Source: JAFGRU01 sp963665915 (lineage in GTDB: Bacteria; Desulfobacterota; Desulfuromonadia; Desulfuromonadales; JAAYDE01). Taken from it: a stretch of DNA of 64,000 bases. Position numbers and translations under genes: made by a program. This document shows, piece after piece, positions 45,096-53,811 of this stretch. Location: positions 620,001 through 684,000 of the forward strand of contig CAXXSG010000013.1 in assembly GCA_963665915.2 (NCBI GenBank), given 5' to 3'. The notes beneath the pieces were generated by a model. It saw only the letters and a list, made by a program, of their open reading frames with translations, ran no database searches and was not told where the DNA came from. How positions within the stretch are numbered: position 1 is the first letter of the stretch; every line of letters starts with the position of its first letter.

Positions 45096-45782
45096 TTATG
45101 TTTCCTGATCCAAAAGAATATCCCTGGCGGTATTAATTTTTGCGGCCAGAAAAGCCGAGCCTCCGCTATCAGGATGAACCCCTTTTATGAGTCGCCTCCA
45201 GGCCTGGTGGATTTCCTCCTGTGAAACATTTGGTTCAAGACCAAGTATCTGATAGGCTTCCTGTCTGGTCATATTGTCAAAACCTGATGTATCATTCTGG
45301 TTTCTAGAAGCATAAGGATCAACACGATCGCGCCAATCGGGGTGGTATCGATCGAGAAAGGATTCAAGCAGTGAGATACTGTCTGTGTCGGAACGAAAAT
45401 CAAAGTAGAGCGACAGTATCTCCTCTCCACTCAATGAAGACAGACGAACACCTTTCAATCGACCAGTCAATATAGTGCCGTCCATTTCCCCGGTATCGTG
45501 ATCAAGTTCCATCTCAAGGTTTGCCGAGTGGACAGTCGATTTTTGTCCCTCAGCGGAGCTGATCGGTCGTTTCGAACGATTTCGCCGCCACCATGAAACT
45601 CCAATAATAATCAGGGGGATCCCAATTGCCCCACGTCGTAACAAAGTCAGCAAACTCCCTACCATGATGACAAGTACCGGCCCGGCAGTCGACAAAACAG
45701 CAACTCTTTGCTTGGCTGGTATAGTCATCAACCAGAAAAGTCCGGTCACCGCAAATAACAGAAGAAAAAGATACAGAACCAT
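45096..45782 (-). CDS. Membrane-anchored J-domain protein
   Basis: A 228-aa protein. Two N-terminal membrane helices (residues 1-20 and 28-60) are followed by a linker and a C-terminal J domain (Y-Q-I-L-G-L-E-P-N-V-S-Q-E-E-I-H-Q-A-W-R-R-L, then V-H-P-D-S-G-G). The HPD motif should stimulate Hsp70 ATPase at the membrane. The layout resembles mitochondrial Tim14/DnaJ-like proteins of bacteria. It is 29 bases after the VWA gene, same strand, so the two are likely cotranscribed. Confidence 0.85.
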   Translation of the reverse strand: MVLYLFLLLFAVTGLFWLMTIPAKQRVAVLSTAGPVLVIMVGSLLTLLRRGAIGIPLIIIGVSWWRRNRSKRPISSAEGQKSTVHSANLEMELDHDTGEMDGTILTGRLKGVRLSSLSGEEILSLYFDFRSDTDSISLLESFLDRYHPDWRDRVDPYASRNQNDTSGFDNMTRQEAYQILGLEPNVSQEEIHQAWRRLIKGVHPDSGGSAFLAAKINTARDILLDQET

Positions 45783-45811
45783 TCATTTCCCAGACAAAAA
45801 AGGATGAAAAA

Positions 45812-46525
45812 TCATTTTGTCATTTGATCAAGGAGTAAGCGGGCCTCTCGTCTGCCACTATTTGAAAGTGCTTTCAAACCTCCTCTCGCATATACGGCAA
45901 CCGCACCAAGCAACTCGGCGAGTTCTTTTGCCGAATCAGGCCCAAGTCGAAAATAGGCTCCGCCAGTAAGCCGGGCCATTTGCCGAAAGCCATTTTCGAC
46001 CTTGACATCGTGGCCATCCTGAAAGAAAAAGCAGCGTACTCCTTTGAGACCGAGTTCTCCTGCTTTTTGGCAGAGCAAGTGGATATCCTCCTCTATGGCA
46101 TCTCCGATAAAAACCTGTGCCGAGACCTTTGCTTTGGTTGTTTCACGGTAGGCGTGATCAAGGACTTTGGAAATCTGTGTTTGTCCACCTAGACATTGAA
46201 TACCGAGCATCAGATCACGCAGTGCGGCAGCATTAATGACCCATTTCGAAGCCCGGCATTCACCAATGCCTCGAAAAAACACCAGCTGAACCGACAAACC
46301 GCCTGCCTTGCCTACCGCATCGAACATAGAAGCCTGGATAGTGACAGCCTGGTCCCAAGTTGGCTGCCGACTCATGGTTGCATCCAGAGCAAAAATCAAT
46401 CTTCCGCTTTGTGACACCGCTGCCTGACCGGCAGCCTTGAGAAAAGCACCTATCTCGCTGGAAGAAGACTTCTCTCGAAGTTCGGGGGATTTTTTTTCAG
46501 TAGAAGTAATTTCTTTATCTTTCAT
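45812..46525 (-). CDS. VWA-like domain protein
   Basis: A 237-aa soluble protein. The fold core is visible: L-I-F-A-L-D-A-T-M-S-R-Q near residue 42-53 (metal-site start D-x-T-x-S-type, here D-A-T-M-S), then L-G-G-Q-T-Q-I-S and V-F-I-G-D-A-I-E-E-D. It probably binds a protein partner through a metal-dependent adhesion site. Pairing with a membrane J-domain gene suggests a chaperone-linked complex. ATG 46525 is preceded by a weak site. Confidence 0.75.
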   Translation of the reverse strand: MKDKEITSTEKKSPELREKSSSSEIGAFLKAAGQAAVSQSGRLIFALDATMSRQPTWDQAVTIQASMFDAVGKAGGLSVQLVFFRGIGECRASKWVINAAALRDLMLGIQCLGGQTQISKVLDHAYRETTKAKVSAQVFIGDAIEEDIHLLCQKAGELGLKGVRCFFFQDGHDVKVENGFRQMARLTGGAYFRLGPDSAKELAELLGAVAVYARGGLKALSNSGRREARLLLDQMTK

Positions 46526-46683
46526 AGCTTGTTCCTTGTGACAAAATAGGTTGCCCTAAATGGCTTATTTTTTCCTATAGATGATAAACCGATGATGACT
46601 TAGTCGTAGCTTGTAGCTTTGCTATGGATCATTTTAAGATACCGTATCTATGCCATCTTTCACAATATTTATTGAACGGTGGG

Positions 46684-46803
46684 ATGTGGATTTGGCCGGT
46701 GATAGGCACCCTGGTGGCGGTCCTGATCGTCATCGTGGTTATCAAACTGGGCAAAAAAAAGGGTGCGCCATGCCTGTCTGGAGTTAGTGTCTTAAACGAC
46801 TGA
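46684..46803 (+). CDS. Possible 39-aa membrane peptide
   Basis: M-W-I-W-P-V-I-G-T-L-V-A-V-L-I-V-I-V-V-I then K-L-G-K-K-K-G: a membrane helix with a basic tail. It may be a remnant. No convincing ribosome site. Confidence 0.3.
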   Translation: MWIWPVIGTLVAVLIVIVVIKLGKKKGAPCLSGVSVLND

Positions 46804-46940
46804 TTCACCCTAAAGGAACGGAAAGGGTCGTGGTGACCACAATGCCTATTCAACTCAATGAAGAAAACGGTGGCGGCGGATTTTTCGCGACTCACCCCGC
46901 TACCGACGACCTAATCGACAGGGTCCGAAGCATGCCCTGA
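46804..46940 (+). pseudogene. M48 metalloprotease C-terminal fragment
   Basis: The frame reads V-V-V-T-T-M-P-I-Q-L-N-E-E-N, then G-G-F-F-A-T-H-P-A-T-D-D-L-I-D-R-V-R-S-M-P and TGA 46938-46940. The F-x-T-H-P-x-T-x-x-R/L-I block resembles the end of M48 peptidases. The rest is absent. Confidence 0.4.
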
Positions 46941-47151
46941 AGACTCAATGTGCAGGGATTTACCAATTGTATTAGAAGTTACGCTTCTGGAATGAAATTA
47001 AGGTGTGTCAGGACCACGTAACTGACAAAGCCGCCAATATGCGCCGATCAGGCAAGACGTCGATATTGAAGCTGTCTCATAAGTTATGTCAGAAGTTTTT
47101 CAGTGGCTAAACTCACCCATTGTGGGCAATTCCTAAAAACCCTGACCGATG

Positions 47152-47163
47152 AGAATGGCCATT
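47152..47163. repeat. Collapsed copy of hairpin repeat (H4)
   Basis: AGAATGGCCATT followed by TCTATGTCTGACAGATAG. It matches the flanks of H1 and H3, but the loop and inner stem are missing, as if deleted between the two GGCC half sites. Confidence 0.5.
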
Positions 47164-47371
47164 TCTATGTCTGACAGATAGTGCCTTGTGATATCCCCGC
47201 CGAGAAAAAACTTTCCATTATTCAGTTTAATATAATCTTTATTTTTTACTGAAATGATGAGTCTGCAAACAGAACCCATAGTCATTTTTGACCGAAAGCT
47301 AGTTGCACCTCAACAAGCCCCCTCGGTTTTTTACAGATGACAGGTTGGCAGCAACTTCTGACGTACTGCCT

Positions 47372-47878
47372 TTAATACGAAAAAACTCTTCGGTTGGTTG
47401 GTTGGGTCCAAGCTTTACCGACAGCAAAGAAATCAACAGCTTGGCATTTCGATAGCTCGATGCTTACGGAAGTTCCGTTACTGGTGAAGCCCACCAGGAG
47501 AATCGCGGTGTCATTCGAACGGACCTGCACCATTGACGATATCTTTTCCGGGCTATGAAAGCGAGAGACCTCAGCTTTCATGAAGCCACCAGTGGTGCTC
47601 TCCGTTGTCAGAAATTCCAGCCGTTTAATTTCCCTGAGTGACAGCTCCTCCATGACAGATCCGCTGGTAACCTTGATGGTCTCCATGGAATCATTGCCAG
47701 CAACAAACCTCACGCGAAAGATTTCAACCTCACCACCCTCACTTTGGCTGCAAATAGCCTTAGCAGGTACGGCCTCCCGGGTTTGTGGCACTGGTCGCCC
47801 ATTCCCACAAACGATCTGGACGTTTCCTATCACCAAAGCTGTTACGAGTGAAAAAATAAAGCATCTTCGAATGCCCAT
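47372..47878 (-). CDS. Exported protein of unknown function
   Basis: A 168-aa protein. The signal is M-G-I-R-R-C-F-I-F-S-L-V-T-A-L-V-I-G-N-V. The mature part has two cysteines (C-S-Q-S and K-C-Q) and a likely beta-rich middle (V-E-I-F-R-V-R-F-V-A-G-N-D-S). ATG 47878 has GAAAGGAGGGACAATC upstream. It follows the membrane-protein gene at 47893 with the ribosome site inside it, so the two are coupled. No family is recognised. Confidence 0.65.
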   Translation of the reverse strand: MGIRRCFIFSLVTALVIGNVQIVCGNGRPVPQTREAVPAKAICSQSEGGEVEIFRVRFVAGNDSMETIKVTSGSVMEELSLREIKRLEFLTTESTTGGFMKAEVSRFHSPEKISSMVQVRSNDTAILLVGFTSNGTSVSIELSKCQAVDFFAVGKAWTQPTNRRVFSY

Positions 47879-47892
47879 GATTGTCCCTCCTT

Positions 47893-48615
47893 TCACTGGT
47901 CAGGGAATTTAATCTGTTTGACCATCAGTTCGGAAACTTGTTGTGTGCGTTCATTCCCGATATCCAGGACGAGTTGCTCAATCGTTTTGTATCCGGCGTA
48001 TGCATTGAAGGCTGGGTCGAAAGTCGCGCATGGACTTTTCACACGCTTCGTAGGAGTACAGTAAAGATCACCCAGCCATTCATTTATTGCCTGAGAAGCT
48101 GTATTGACACTTACACCATAATTGTGCAGGGCTTGTTCGACAGGAGACTTTTTAGTATCCTTGGATATCCGAAACACAATTGCCAGTGCCTGAACCTTTG
48201 CGTACGCGTCATACCGCTTTAATTTGATCTGACTTATGTCATTCAAAAGGCGGACATATTCCCCCTTATTTATCTCCGTCTCCAATGTAACAGGTATAAT
48301 CGTATAGTATTCTTGCCAGATCGAATTGCTGTACACCAGGAACTGGCTCAAACATTCTTGCATTAACGCAGATTGCCTGGCTCTTCGTTCGTGCTCTCTT
48401 TGAAAATGCGGAACAAGAGCCGATGTGATTATTGAACCAAGCAGCAGTAAAACAAAACCATTGCTCAAGTAGCCAAGCACCTTATCGAAGGCATGCTTTG
48501 GTTTCTCGGCTAGATACGCTTCCTGGGCGACCAGGGATGCGTAGCGCATTTCGGCACGTATGCGTACACGCTCATCCTCGGATAAAGGGTTTTGGGTCGA
48601 TTGTTGCTCGGTCAC
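47893..48615 (-). CDS. Membrane protein of unknown function
   Basis: A 240-aa protein. A cytoplasmic N-terminal tail (E-D-E-R-V-R-I-R-A-E-M-R-Y-A-S-L-V-A-Q) is followed by one membrane helix (residues ~48-70, G-Y-L-S-N-G-F-V-L-L-L-L-G-S-I-I-T-S-A-L) and a helical extracytoplasmic part. It is the first gene of a two-gene unit. Function is unknown. Confidence 0.65.
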   Translation of the reverse strand: MTEQQSTQNPLSEDERVRIRAEMRYASLVAQEAYLAEKPKHAFDKVLGYLSNGFVLLLLGSIITSALVPHFQREHERRARQSALMQECLSQFLVYSNSIWQEYYTIIPVTLETEINKGEYVRLLNDISQIKLKRYDAYAKVQALAIVFRISKDTKKSPVEQALHNYGVSVNTASQAINEWLGDLYCTPTKRVKSPCATFDPAFNAYAGYKTIEQLVLDIGNERTQQVSELMVKQIKFPDQ

Positions 48616-48940
48616 GAGAAACCTCCAGCTCGAATGCTGCCCACGATTATTAAGTGGTTTTTATAGACTTTACCCACCTTTTGCCTCTCGTCAAGGTTAT
48701 TACAATTCCTGAAAATTAAGATGAATTTTATGTCGAAGCTTGTTCAAGGCGAGCTCGAATCTTGCGATCTCTGTCAGATCGAGTCGCGGATATCGCCCTT
48801 TTCTCCCGCATCCTCGCGCGGTTTTTTTTCTGCAAAGAGGTCCCGGTCATCGGAAGCGAATTCAATCGTGTAAAATTTGAGTGGTCAGGGCTGTATAATC
48901 CTTGAAAATTTTTCCGGCGAGGTCAGAGGGGAGGAACGAC
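48616..48940. other. Intergenic
   Basis: There are 325 bases between divergent genes. No dyad with a T run was recognised. GAGGAACGAC is the ribosome site for rtcA. Confidence 0.3.
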
Positions 48941-50006
48941 ATGATTCACATCGACGGTTTCCGGGGCGAAGGGGGCGGTCAGGTCCTGCGCACCTCTCTC
49001 TCCCTCTCTCTCCCTTTCTATCCTTACCTACCGTCCGCTGCGTATCGAAAATATCCGCGCCGGGCGGAAAAAACCCGGTCTCATGGCCCAGCATCTCAAG
49101 GCTGTTGAAGCCGCCTCAGCGATTAGTGGCGCCCGGGTTAAAGGCGCTGTTTTCGGCGGTACAACGCTGGTTTTTGAACCTCAGGGGATTTTACCCGGCC
49201 GCTATCGGTTTGACATCGGTACTGCCGGGTCGACCTCCCTGGTCCTGCAGGCGATCCTGATTCCCTTGAGCTTTGCCGCTGCATCCTCCAACGTGATTGT
49301 CACCGGCGGAACGCATGTTTCCTGGAGTCCATCCTTCCACTATTTGGAAAGGCATCTAAACCTGTTTCTGAAGAAAATCGGTTTTGACCTGGACCTGGAG
49401 CATGTGGCGGCGGGTTATTATCCCCGGGGTGGCGGATGTGTCAAAGCGACGATCAGGCCGGCCCGAAATATTTCAGCCCTGGATCTGATTTTACGAGGAA
49501 AGCTGAAAAGGATCAGCGGATTATCGGGAGCGACGAACCTGCCGGAGCATATTATTCAGAGGCAGGCATCTCAAGCCCGAAAAAGGCTGAAAGAAGCGGC
49601 TTGCCCGGTATCCATCGAGGAAAGGCTGATTCCGGGAAACGGCAAGGGTACATTTCTCAACTTGCGGGCTCAGTTTGAAGATTCGCAGGGTTGTTATGAC
49701 GCGCTCGGAGCCAGAGGCAAACCGGCTGAGCGGGTGGCGGACGAAGCCTCGGACAGCCTCCTCGGTTTTCTGCAAGGTGCTGGAGCCATTGACGAGCATC
49801 TGGCCGATCAGCTCATTCTCCCCCTCTCTTTTGCTTCAGGAGTCTCGCGCCTGAAAACGGCGAAGATCACGTCTCATCTTCAGACCAATGTGGAGGTGGT
49901 GCGGAAATTCATGTCTGTCCGTATTCACATCAAGGGGGAGACAGGGGAGCCGGGGGAGGTCGAAATCGAGGGAAAAGAGTTCAGCTCCAGCAATTTGATT
50001 CATTGA
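48941..50006 (+). pseudogene. rtcA: RNA 3'-terminal phosphate cyclase, off frame by 10-bp tandem duplication
   Basis: RtcA converts RNA 3' phosphates to 2',3'-cyclic ends with ATP. ATG 48941 (GAGGAACGAC upstream) opens M-I-H-I-D-G-F-R-G-E-G-G-G-Q-V-L-R-T, the conserved family start. TCTCTCTCCC then occurs twice in tandem (48995-49004 and 49005-49014). With one copy the reading is T-S-L-S-L-S-I-L-T-Y-R-P-L-R-I-E-N-I-R-A, joining the rest of the enzyme; with two copies it shifts and stops. The downstream part includes the late H-L-Q-T-N block with the nucleophile His region. The restored length is ~351 aa. No rtcB or rtcR gene is adjacent. Confidence 0.82.
48995..49014. repeat. 10-bp tandem duplication inside rtcA
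   Basis: TCTCTCTCCC x2. Deleting one unit restores the RtcA frame exactly. Confidence 0.9.
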
Positions 50007-50011
50007 CGGGG

Positions 50012-51043
50012 CTAAACAGGCCCTAAACTCCGATCCGGTTTGGGAGTCTTTTCAGTTGACGGAGGAAGAATCGGGTACTGGATGGCAGGCTGTCTTCCGG
50101 TCAGGGTTTTCATGAACGCGACTATTGCCAGCGCTTCCTCTCGGGAAACAGGTATGCCGAACTGGTATTCCGCCATGATCAGCACGGTTTCCGTCAGGCT
50201 CCAAGTGCTGGCGTCATGAAAATAGGGGGCGGTCAGCTCAATATTTCTCAGCAGAGGAACTTTGAAGACATATTTGTCCTGCTCTTTTTTGGTGACCTCA
50301 TATCTACCCAGCGTTTTGGTGTCTTTTTCATAAGGCTTGACGATGCCGAACTTCTGAAAAGAATTTCCGCCGACGCCGATACCGTCATGGCAGGTGATGC
50401 ACCCTTTCCCCTTGAAAAGTTGATACCCTGATTTTTCCGCCTCCGTAAGGGCCTTGTTATCCCCGCCCAACCACATGTCGAACCTGGAATCGGGGGTCAG
50501 CAGGGTTTCTTCAAACGCGGCAATGGCATCCGTGGCCTGATCTATAGTAATTTTTTCGCTACCGTACGCCTCCCTGAACCAGGCCACATATTCGGGAATG
50601 GATTCAAGGACCTGGATGACGGCTTCATGAGTGAATGCCATCTCTACAGGGTTTTTAATGGGTTCTCCGGCCTGTTCTTTCAGGTTTTTTGTCCGCCCGT
50701 CCCAGAATTGGGCAAGGTTGAATTTCGCGTTCAGAACCGTCGGCGAGTTGATCGGTCCCGACTGCCAGGCATGCCCGATGGAAGTCGGCAGGTTGTCGGC
50801 CCCGCCTGTGCCGAGGTTATGGCAGGAATTGCAGCTCAACAGGCCTGATCTGGAAAGTCTCGGTTCAAAGAAAAGTTTTTTGCCCAGTTCGACCTTGGCC
50901 GGATTCACTTTTCCAACCGCAGGAATCGGTTGTATCGACTCGTTGCGGCCTTTATCGGCTGATGAAAGATCGCTGAAGGCAAGAGCCAGTAGGCAAATGA
51001 TCGGTATGGATTTAAATCGCTTCACCTTGCTCCTCTCTACCAT
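50012..51043 (-). CDS. Diheme cytochrome c peroxidase
   Basis: A 343-aa periplasmic protein. The signal peptide ends D-L-S-S-A near residue 29. Two c-type haem sites are visible: C-N-S-C-H near residue 71 and C-I-T-C-H near residue 216. The family features P-A-V-G-K-V-N-P-A-K-V-E-L-G-K-K-L-F-F and E-E-T-L-L-T-P-D-S-R-F-D are present. It reduces hydrogen peroxide using low-potential electrons; some relatives serve in metal respiration (MacA-like). It overlaps the 3' end of the CHASE2/HD-GYP gene by seven bases. Confidence 0.9.
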   Translation of the reverse strand: MVERSKVKRFKSIPIICLLALAFSDLSSADKGRNESIQPIPAVGKVNPAKVELGKKLFFEPRLSRSGLLSCNSCHNLGTGGADNLPTSIGHAWQSGPINSPTVLNAKFNLAQFWDGRTKNLKEQAGEPIKNPVEMAFTHEAVIQVLESIPEYVAWFREAYGSEKITIDQATDAIAAFEETLLTPDSRFDMWLGGDNKALTEAEKSGYQLFKGKGCITCHDGIGVGGNSFQKFGIVKPYEKDTKTLGRYEVTKKEQDKYVFKVPLLRNIELTAPYFHDASTWSLTETVLIMAEYQFGIPVSREEALAIVAFMKTLTGRQPAIQYPILPPSTEKTPKPDRSLGPV

Positions 51044-53058
51044 TTCCCGGCGGGAGGCAACGGCGCAATTTTTCCTCCGTTAACGTTCTCGGCGAATTCC
51101 CTGGCAATAGGTCTCCAGCGTTTTTCACAGCGGAGGAAAGCCTCCACGATTTCCGGATCGAACTGAGAACCGTTTCCTTCCGCAATGGTCTGTGTCGCGT
51201 CCTCATGGCTCATGGCCTGCTTGTAAATTCGTTGGCTGACGAGGGCATCATAAACATCTACAATTGCCATCAGGCGTCCGGCAAGGGGTATTCCCTCGCC
51301 TTTAAGCCCCTGAGGATAACCACTTCCGTCCCACCACTCGTGATGGCAGTAGACAATATCCTTGGCCAGTTGCAGGACCCTGTCGGCGTGAGCTCCGACC
51401 CGCTCTTCGGCTTTAAGAATTGCTTCACGGCCATAAACCGTATGAACTTTGATCTCTTCAAATTCTTCAGGTGTCAGTCGACCTTTTTTAAACAGCAGTC
51501 GGTCCGGGACGCCAACCTTTCCGATGTCGTGCAGAGGAGCCAGGTGAAACAGAAGTTCGATGGTATCCCCTGTGAGAAAATGTCTGAATTTCGGGTGGGT
51601 GGCCAATTCCTCACAAAGCACTTTCAGATAGCGTTGGGTGCGTTGAATATGCTCACCGGTTTCGTTGTCGCGGATTTCCGCAAGAGCTGCCAGCGACTGC
51701 ATCATGATATTCTGCATCATGCTGGCCTGGCGGTTGTGGCTTTGAGCTTTTTTTTCCTCGCTTCGGAATTTCACCAAGGTGACTGTCGGCATCAGGGCGG
51801 CGAGGAGAATCAGGGAAGTGAACGGTGAAAAAAGGAGGCCATGACTTTGGAGCATCCAAAAGCTCCCTCCCCAGATGGCCAGGCCCAGGCATGCTGTCAG
51901 CATGATGCCGGCCAGCAGCGGGATAAAAGCCAGAAGTAAGGTGACAAGAATGCCGAGAGCCAGAACAACCAGCACCTCGATTCCCGGCATGTAGGCGGGT
52001 CGGGCCAGAAAATCACGGTTCATGAGGTTGGCTAAAACCAGACCATGGATATCGATGCCGGAAACCCCGGTGGCTATGGGGGTATTCAGATTGTTTTCCA
52101 GTCCCGGGGCCGTCGTCCCGACAAGGACGATGCGGTCCTTGAAAACGTTTTTATCAATGCGATTACTCAGAACATCCGCTGCGGAAAAGTGGATCAGGCT
52201 GTTCTGGGCCGCCGGGAAATGAATCAGGAGGTTTCCCTGAGTATCCAGAGGGATGCGGGTTTCATCCAGGAAGAGATATTGGGGGCCAAGAGGTCCGATT
52301 TTTAAAAGTACATTTTGGGAAGGAAAAGCCTGAAGAAAGGTCGCCAGGGCCAGGCTGGGATGAAGCTCACCATCATAGTGCACCAGGAGGGGAATGCGGC
52401 GAAAAGTACCGTCAGGGTCCGGCGATGCGTTGAGAAATCCCGAGCCGGCCACGGCTTCAGCCAACTTTGGCAACGGCGCGGTTACCGTCGAGGCGCTGAA
52501 AAGGCTGGCCGTCGGATTTTTGGAGTTTTTGGTGGAAAACAGGCCTACGTTCAGGGGATGAAGAGATTGAGGCTTACGTGGGTCTTCCCCGGTTTGTTTG
52601 AAAGTGAATTTATAGCCGAGGACAAAAGAACCCTTTTGAAGGGTTTTAGCCAGAAAATGATCGTGCCTCAGAAGTGTTTGGAATTCGTGAAGATGAGGTT
52701 TCAGTTCCAGGGCAAGGGTTTTCGGAAGTGCCTGGTTGCTCCGGCCGGTTTCGGCAAAGAGAATATCGATGCCTGTGGTCCGGGCACCGGCCTGCTCGAT
52801 TTTTTGAAAAAGCACGGCAAGCAGGTTGCGTGGCCAGGGCCATTGGCCGAACTCCCGGAGACTGGCCTCATCCAGATCGATAATGACCGGTCCCTTTGCA
52901 GGAGGGTGACGGGGCATTTCACTGACCAGCGTGTCGAACAGCCGGTTTTCAATGGTATTCAGAAAAGACGGCCGCCAGAATGTCAGCATCGCTATCAGCA
53001 GGGTCATGAAAAGGCCGCTGATGAGAATCCATAGGCGTGTTTTTGGTCTGCCGGTCAT
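51037..53058 (-). CDS. CHASE2 / HD-GYP domain sensor protein
   Basis: A 673-aa membrane protein. After an N-terminal helix, a CHASE2 sensor domain fills ~30-340 (V-I-I-D-L-D-E-A-S-L, then F-K-D-R-I-V-L-V-G-T-T-A-P-G-L). Three or four membrane helices at ~350-430 lead to an HD-GYP phosphodiesterase domain (H-D-I-G-K-V-G-V-P-D near 513; H-H-E-W-W-D-G-S-G-Y-P near 572). It should turn an extracellular signal into c-di-GMP hydrolysis. It lies in a FecR-OmpA-CHASE2 cluster. Most CHASE2 proteins here carry a cyclase; an HD-GYP output is less common. Confidence 0.9.
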   Translation of the reverse strand: MTGRPKTRLWILISGLFMTLLIAMLTFWRPSFLNTIENRLFDTLVSEMPRHPPAKGPVIIDLDEASLREFGQWPWPRNLLAVLFQKIEQAGARTTGIDILFAETGRSNQALPKTLALELKPHLHEFQTLLRHDHFLAKTLQKGSFVLGYKFTFKQTGEDPRKPQSLHPLNVGLFSTKNSKNPTASLFSASTVTAPLPKLAEAVAGSGFLNASPDPDGTFRRIPLLVHYDGELHPSLALATFLQAFPSQNVLLKIGPLGPQYLFLDETRIPLDTQGNLLIHFPAAQNSLIHFSAADVLSNRIDKNVFKDRIVLVGTTAPGLENNLNTPIATGVSGIDIHGLVLANLMNRDFLARPAYMPGIEVLVVLALGILVTLLLAFIPLLAGIMLTACLGLAIWGGSFWMLQSHGLLFSPFTSLILLAALMPTVTLVKFRSEEKKAQSHNRQASMMQNIMMQSLAALAEIRDNETGEHIQRTQRYLKVLCEELATHPKFRHFLTGDTIELLFHLAPLHDIGKVGVPDRLLFKKGRLTPEEFEEIKVHTVYGREAILKAEERVGAHADRVLQLAKDIVYCHHEWWDGSGYPQGLKGEGIPLAGRLMAIVDVYDALVSQRIYKQAMSHEDATQTIAEGNGSQFDPEIVEAFLRCEKRWRPIAREFAENVNGGKIAPLPPAGKW

Positions 53059-53088
53059 TGGTGAGCAATTACATAAGTGAAAAAGTGC

Positions 53089-53694
53089 TCAACGGACGGT
53101 GATTTCCACGCGACGATTGCGTGGTTCGAAAACATTATCGCCGGTTGGAACCAGAGGATTGCCTTCTCCGTGGGAGCTGATTTCCAGAATGTCGGGGGCA
53201 ACACCCCGGGCTGATAGAATCCGACCAATAATTTCCGCGCGCTGGCGGGAAAGCTGCAAGTTGTAGGAAGCGGCGCCGGACGTGTCCGTATGCCCGATGA
53301 CGCTGGTATCGGTCGATTGCCGCTCGTGAATGGTCTGCAAAACTTCCGGAATCAATTTCTGTGAATCCTGTGTCAAATCAGTGGAGTCGGCTTTAAAATA
53401 AAGGATAAAGCGTTCCGGCGGCAGGGGTTGAGCAGCCAGAGCGTCTTTGAAGATCGCTTTTACTGTGGTCGGGTCCATTTGCTGGGGTTTTATTGGGGCC
53501 TGCTTGGCACTATTCATTCCCGTTGCCTGCCAGGGCTTTGATAAGGACTGGGTCCCCTGGGCATTAGAGACGGTGATCTTTCCGACGGATCCGTCCTCTT
53601 CCGGAAGGAGGACGAAAACATTGCGGGGAGTGCTGCAGGCGGTCAACCAGAAAGCGAGAAAAAACGCTCCAAACCACAACAGATATCGTTTCAT
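53089..53694 (-). CDS. OmpA family lipoprotein
   Basis: A 201-aa lipoprotein (F-L-A-F-W-L-T-A-C, Cys near 20). The C-terminal OmpA/MotB domain binds peptidoglycan: Y-F-K-A-D-S-T-D-L-T, then V-I-G-H-T-D-T-S-G, L-S-R-Q-R-A-E and R-N-R-R-V-E-I. It probably anchors the signalling cluster to the wall. It ends 30 bases before the CHASE2 gene. Confidence 0.9.
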   Translation of the reverse strand: MKRYLLWFGAFFLAFWLTACSTPRNVFVLLPEEDGSVGKITVSNAQGTQSLSKPWQATGMNSAKQAPIKPQQMDPTTVKAIFKDALAAQPLPPERFILYFKADSTDLTQDSQKLIPEVLQTIHERQSTDTSVIGHTDTSGAASYNLQLSRQRAEIIGRILSARGVAPDILEISSHGEGNPLVPTGDNVFEPRNRRVEITVR

Positions 53695-53811
53695 GTTTTT
53701 CCTTCCTCTGTTTTTTCATTTTTGCGAAGCCATTCACGTTGGCGACTTTTTATGAGTGCATCAAACGTGAGACCCTGAAAATCTGCGGCGCCAACCTTTC
53801 AAAGGTGCTTT

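Larger units (their letters stand above)
46526..47371. other. Degraded region with gene fragments
   Basis: An 846-base stretch. It holds a small possible membrane peptide (46684-46803), a C-terminal piece resembling an M48 metalloprotease (46804-46940) and a collapsed copy of the hairpin repeat (47152-47163). Nothing complete is seen. Confidence 0.5.
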
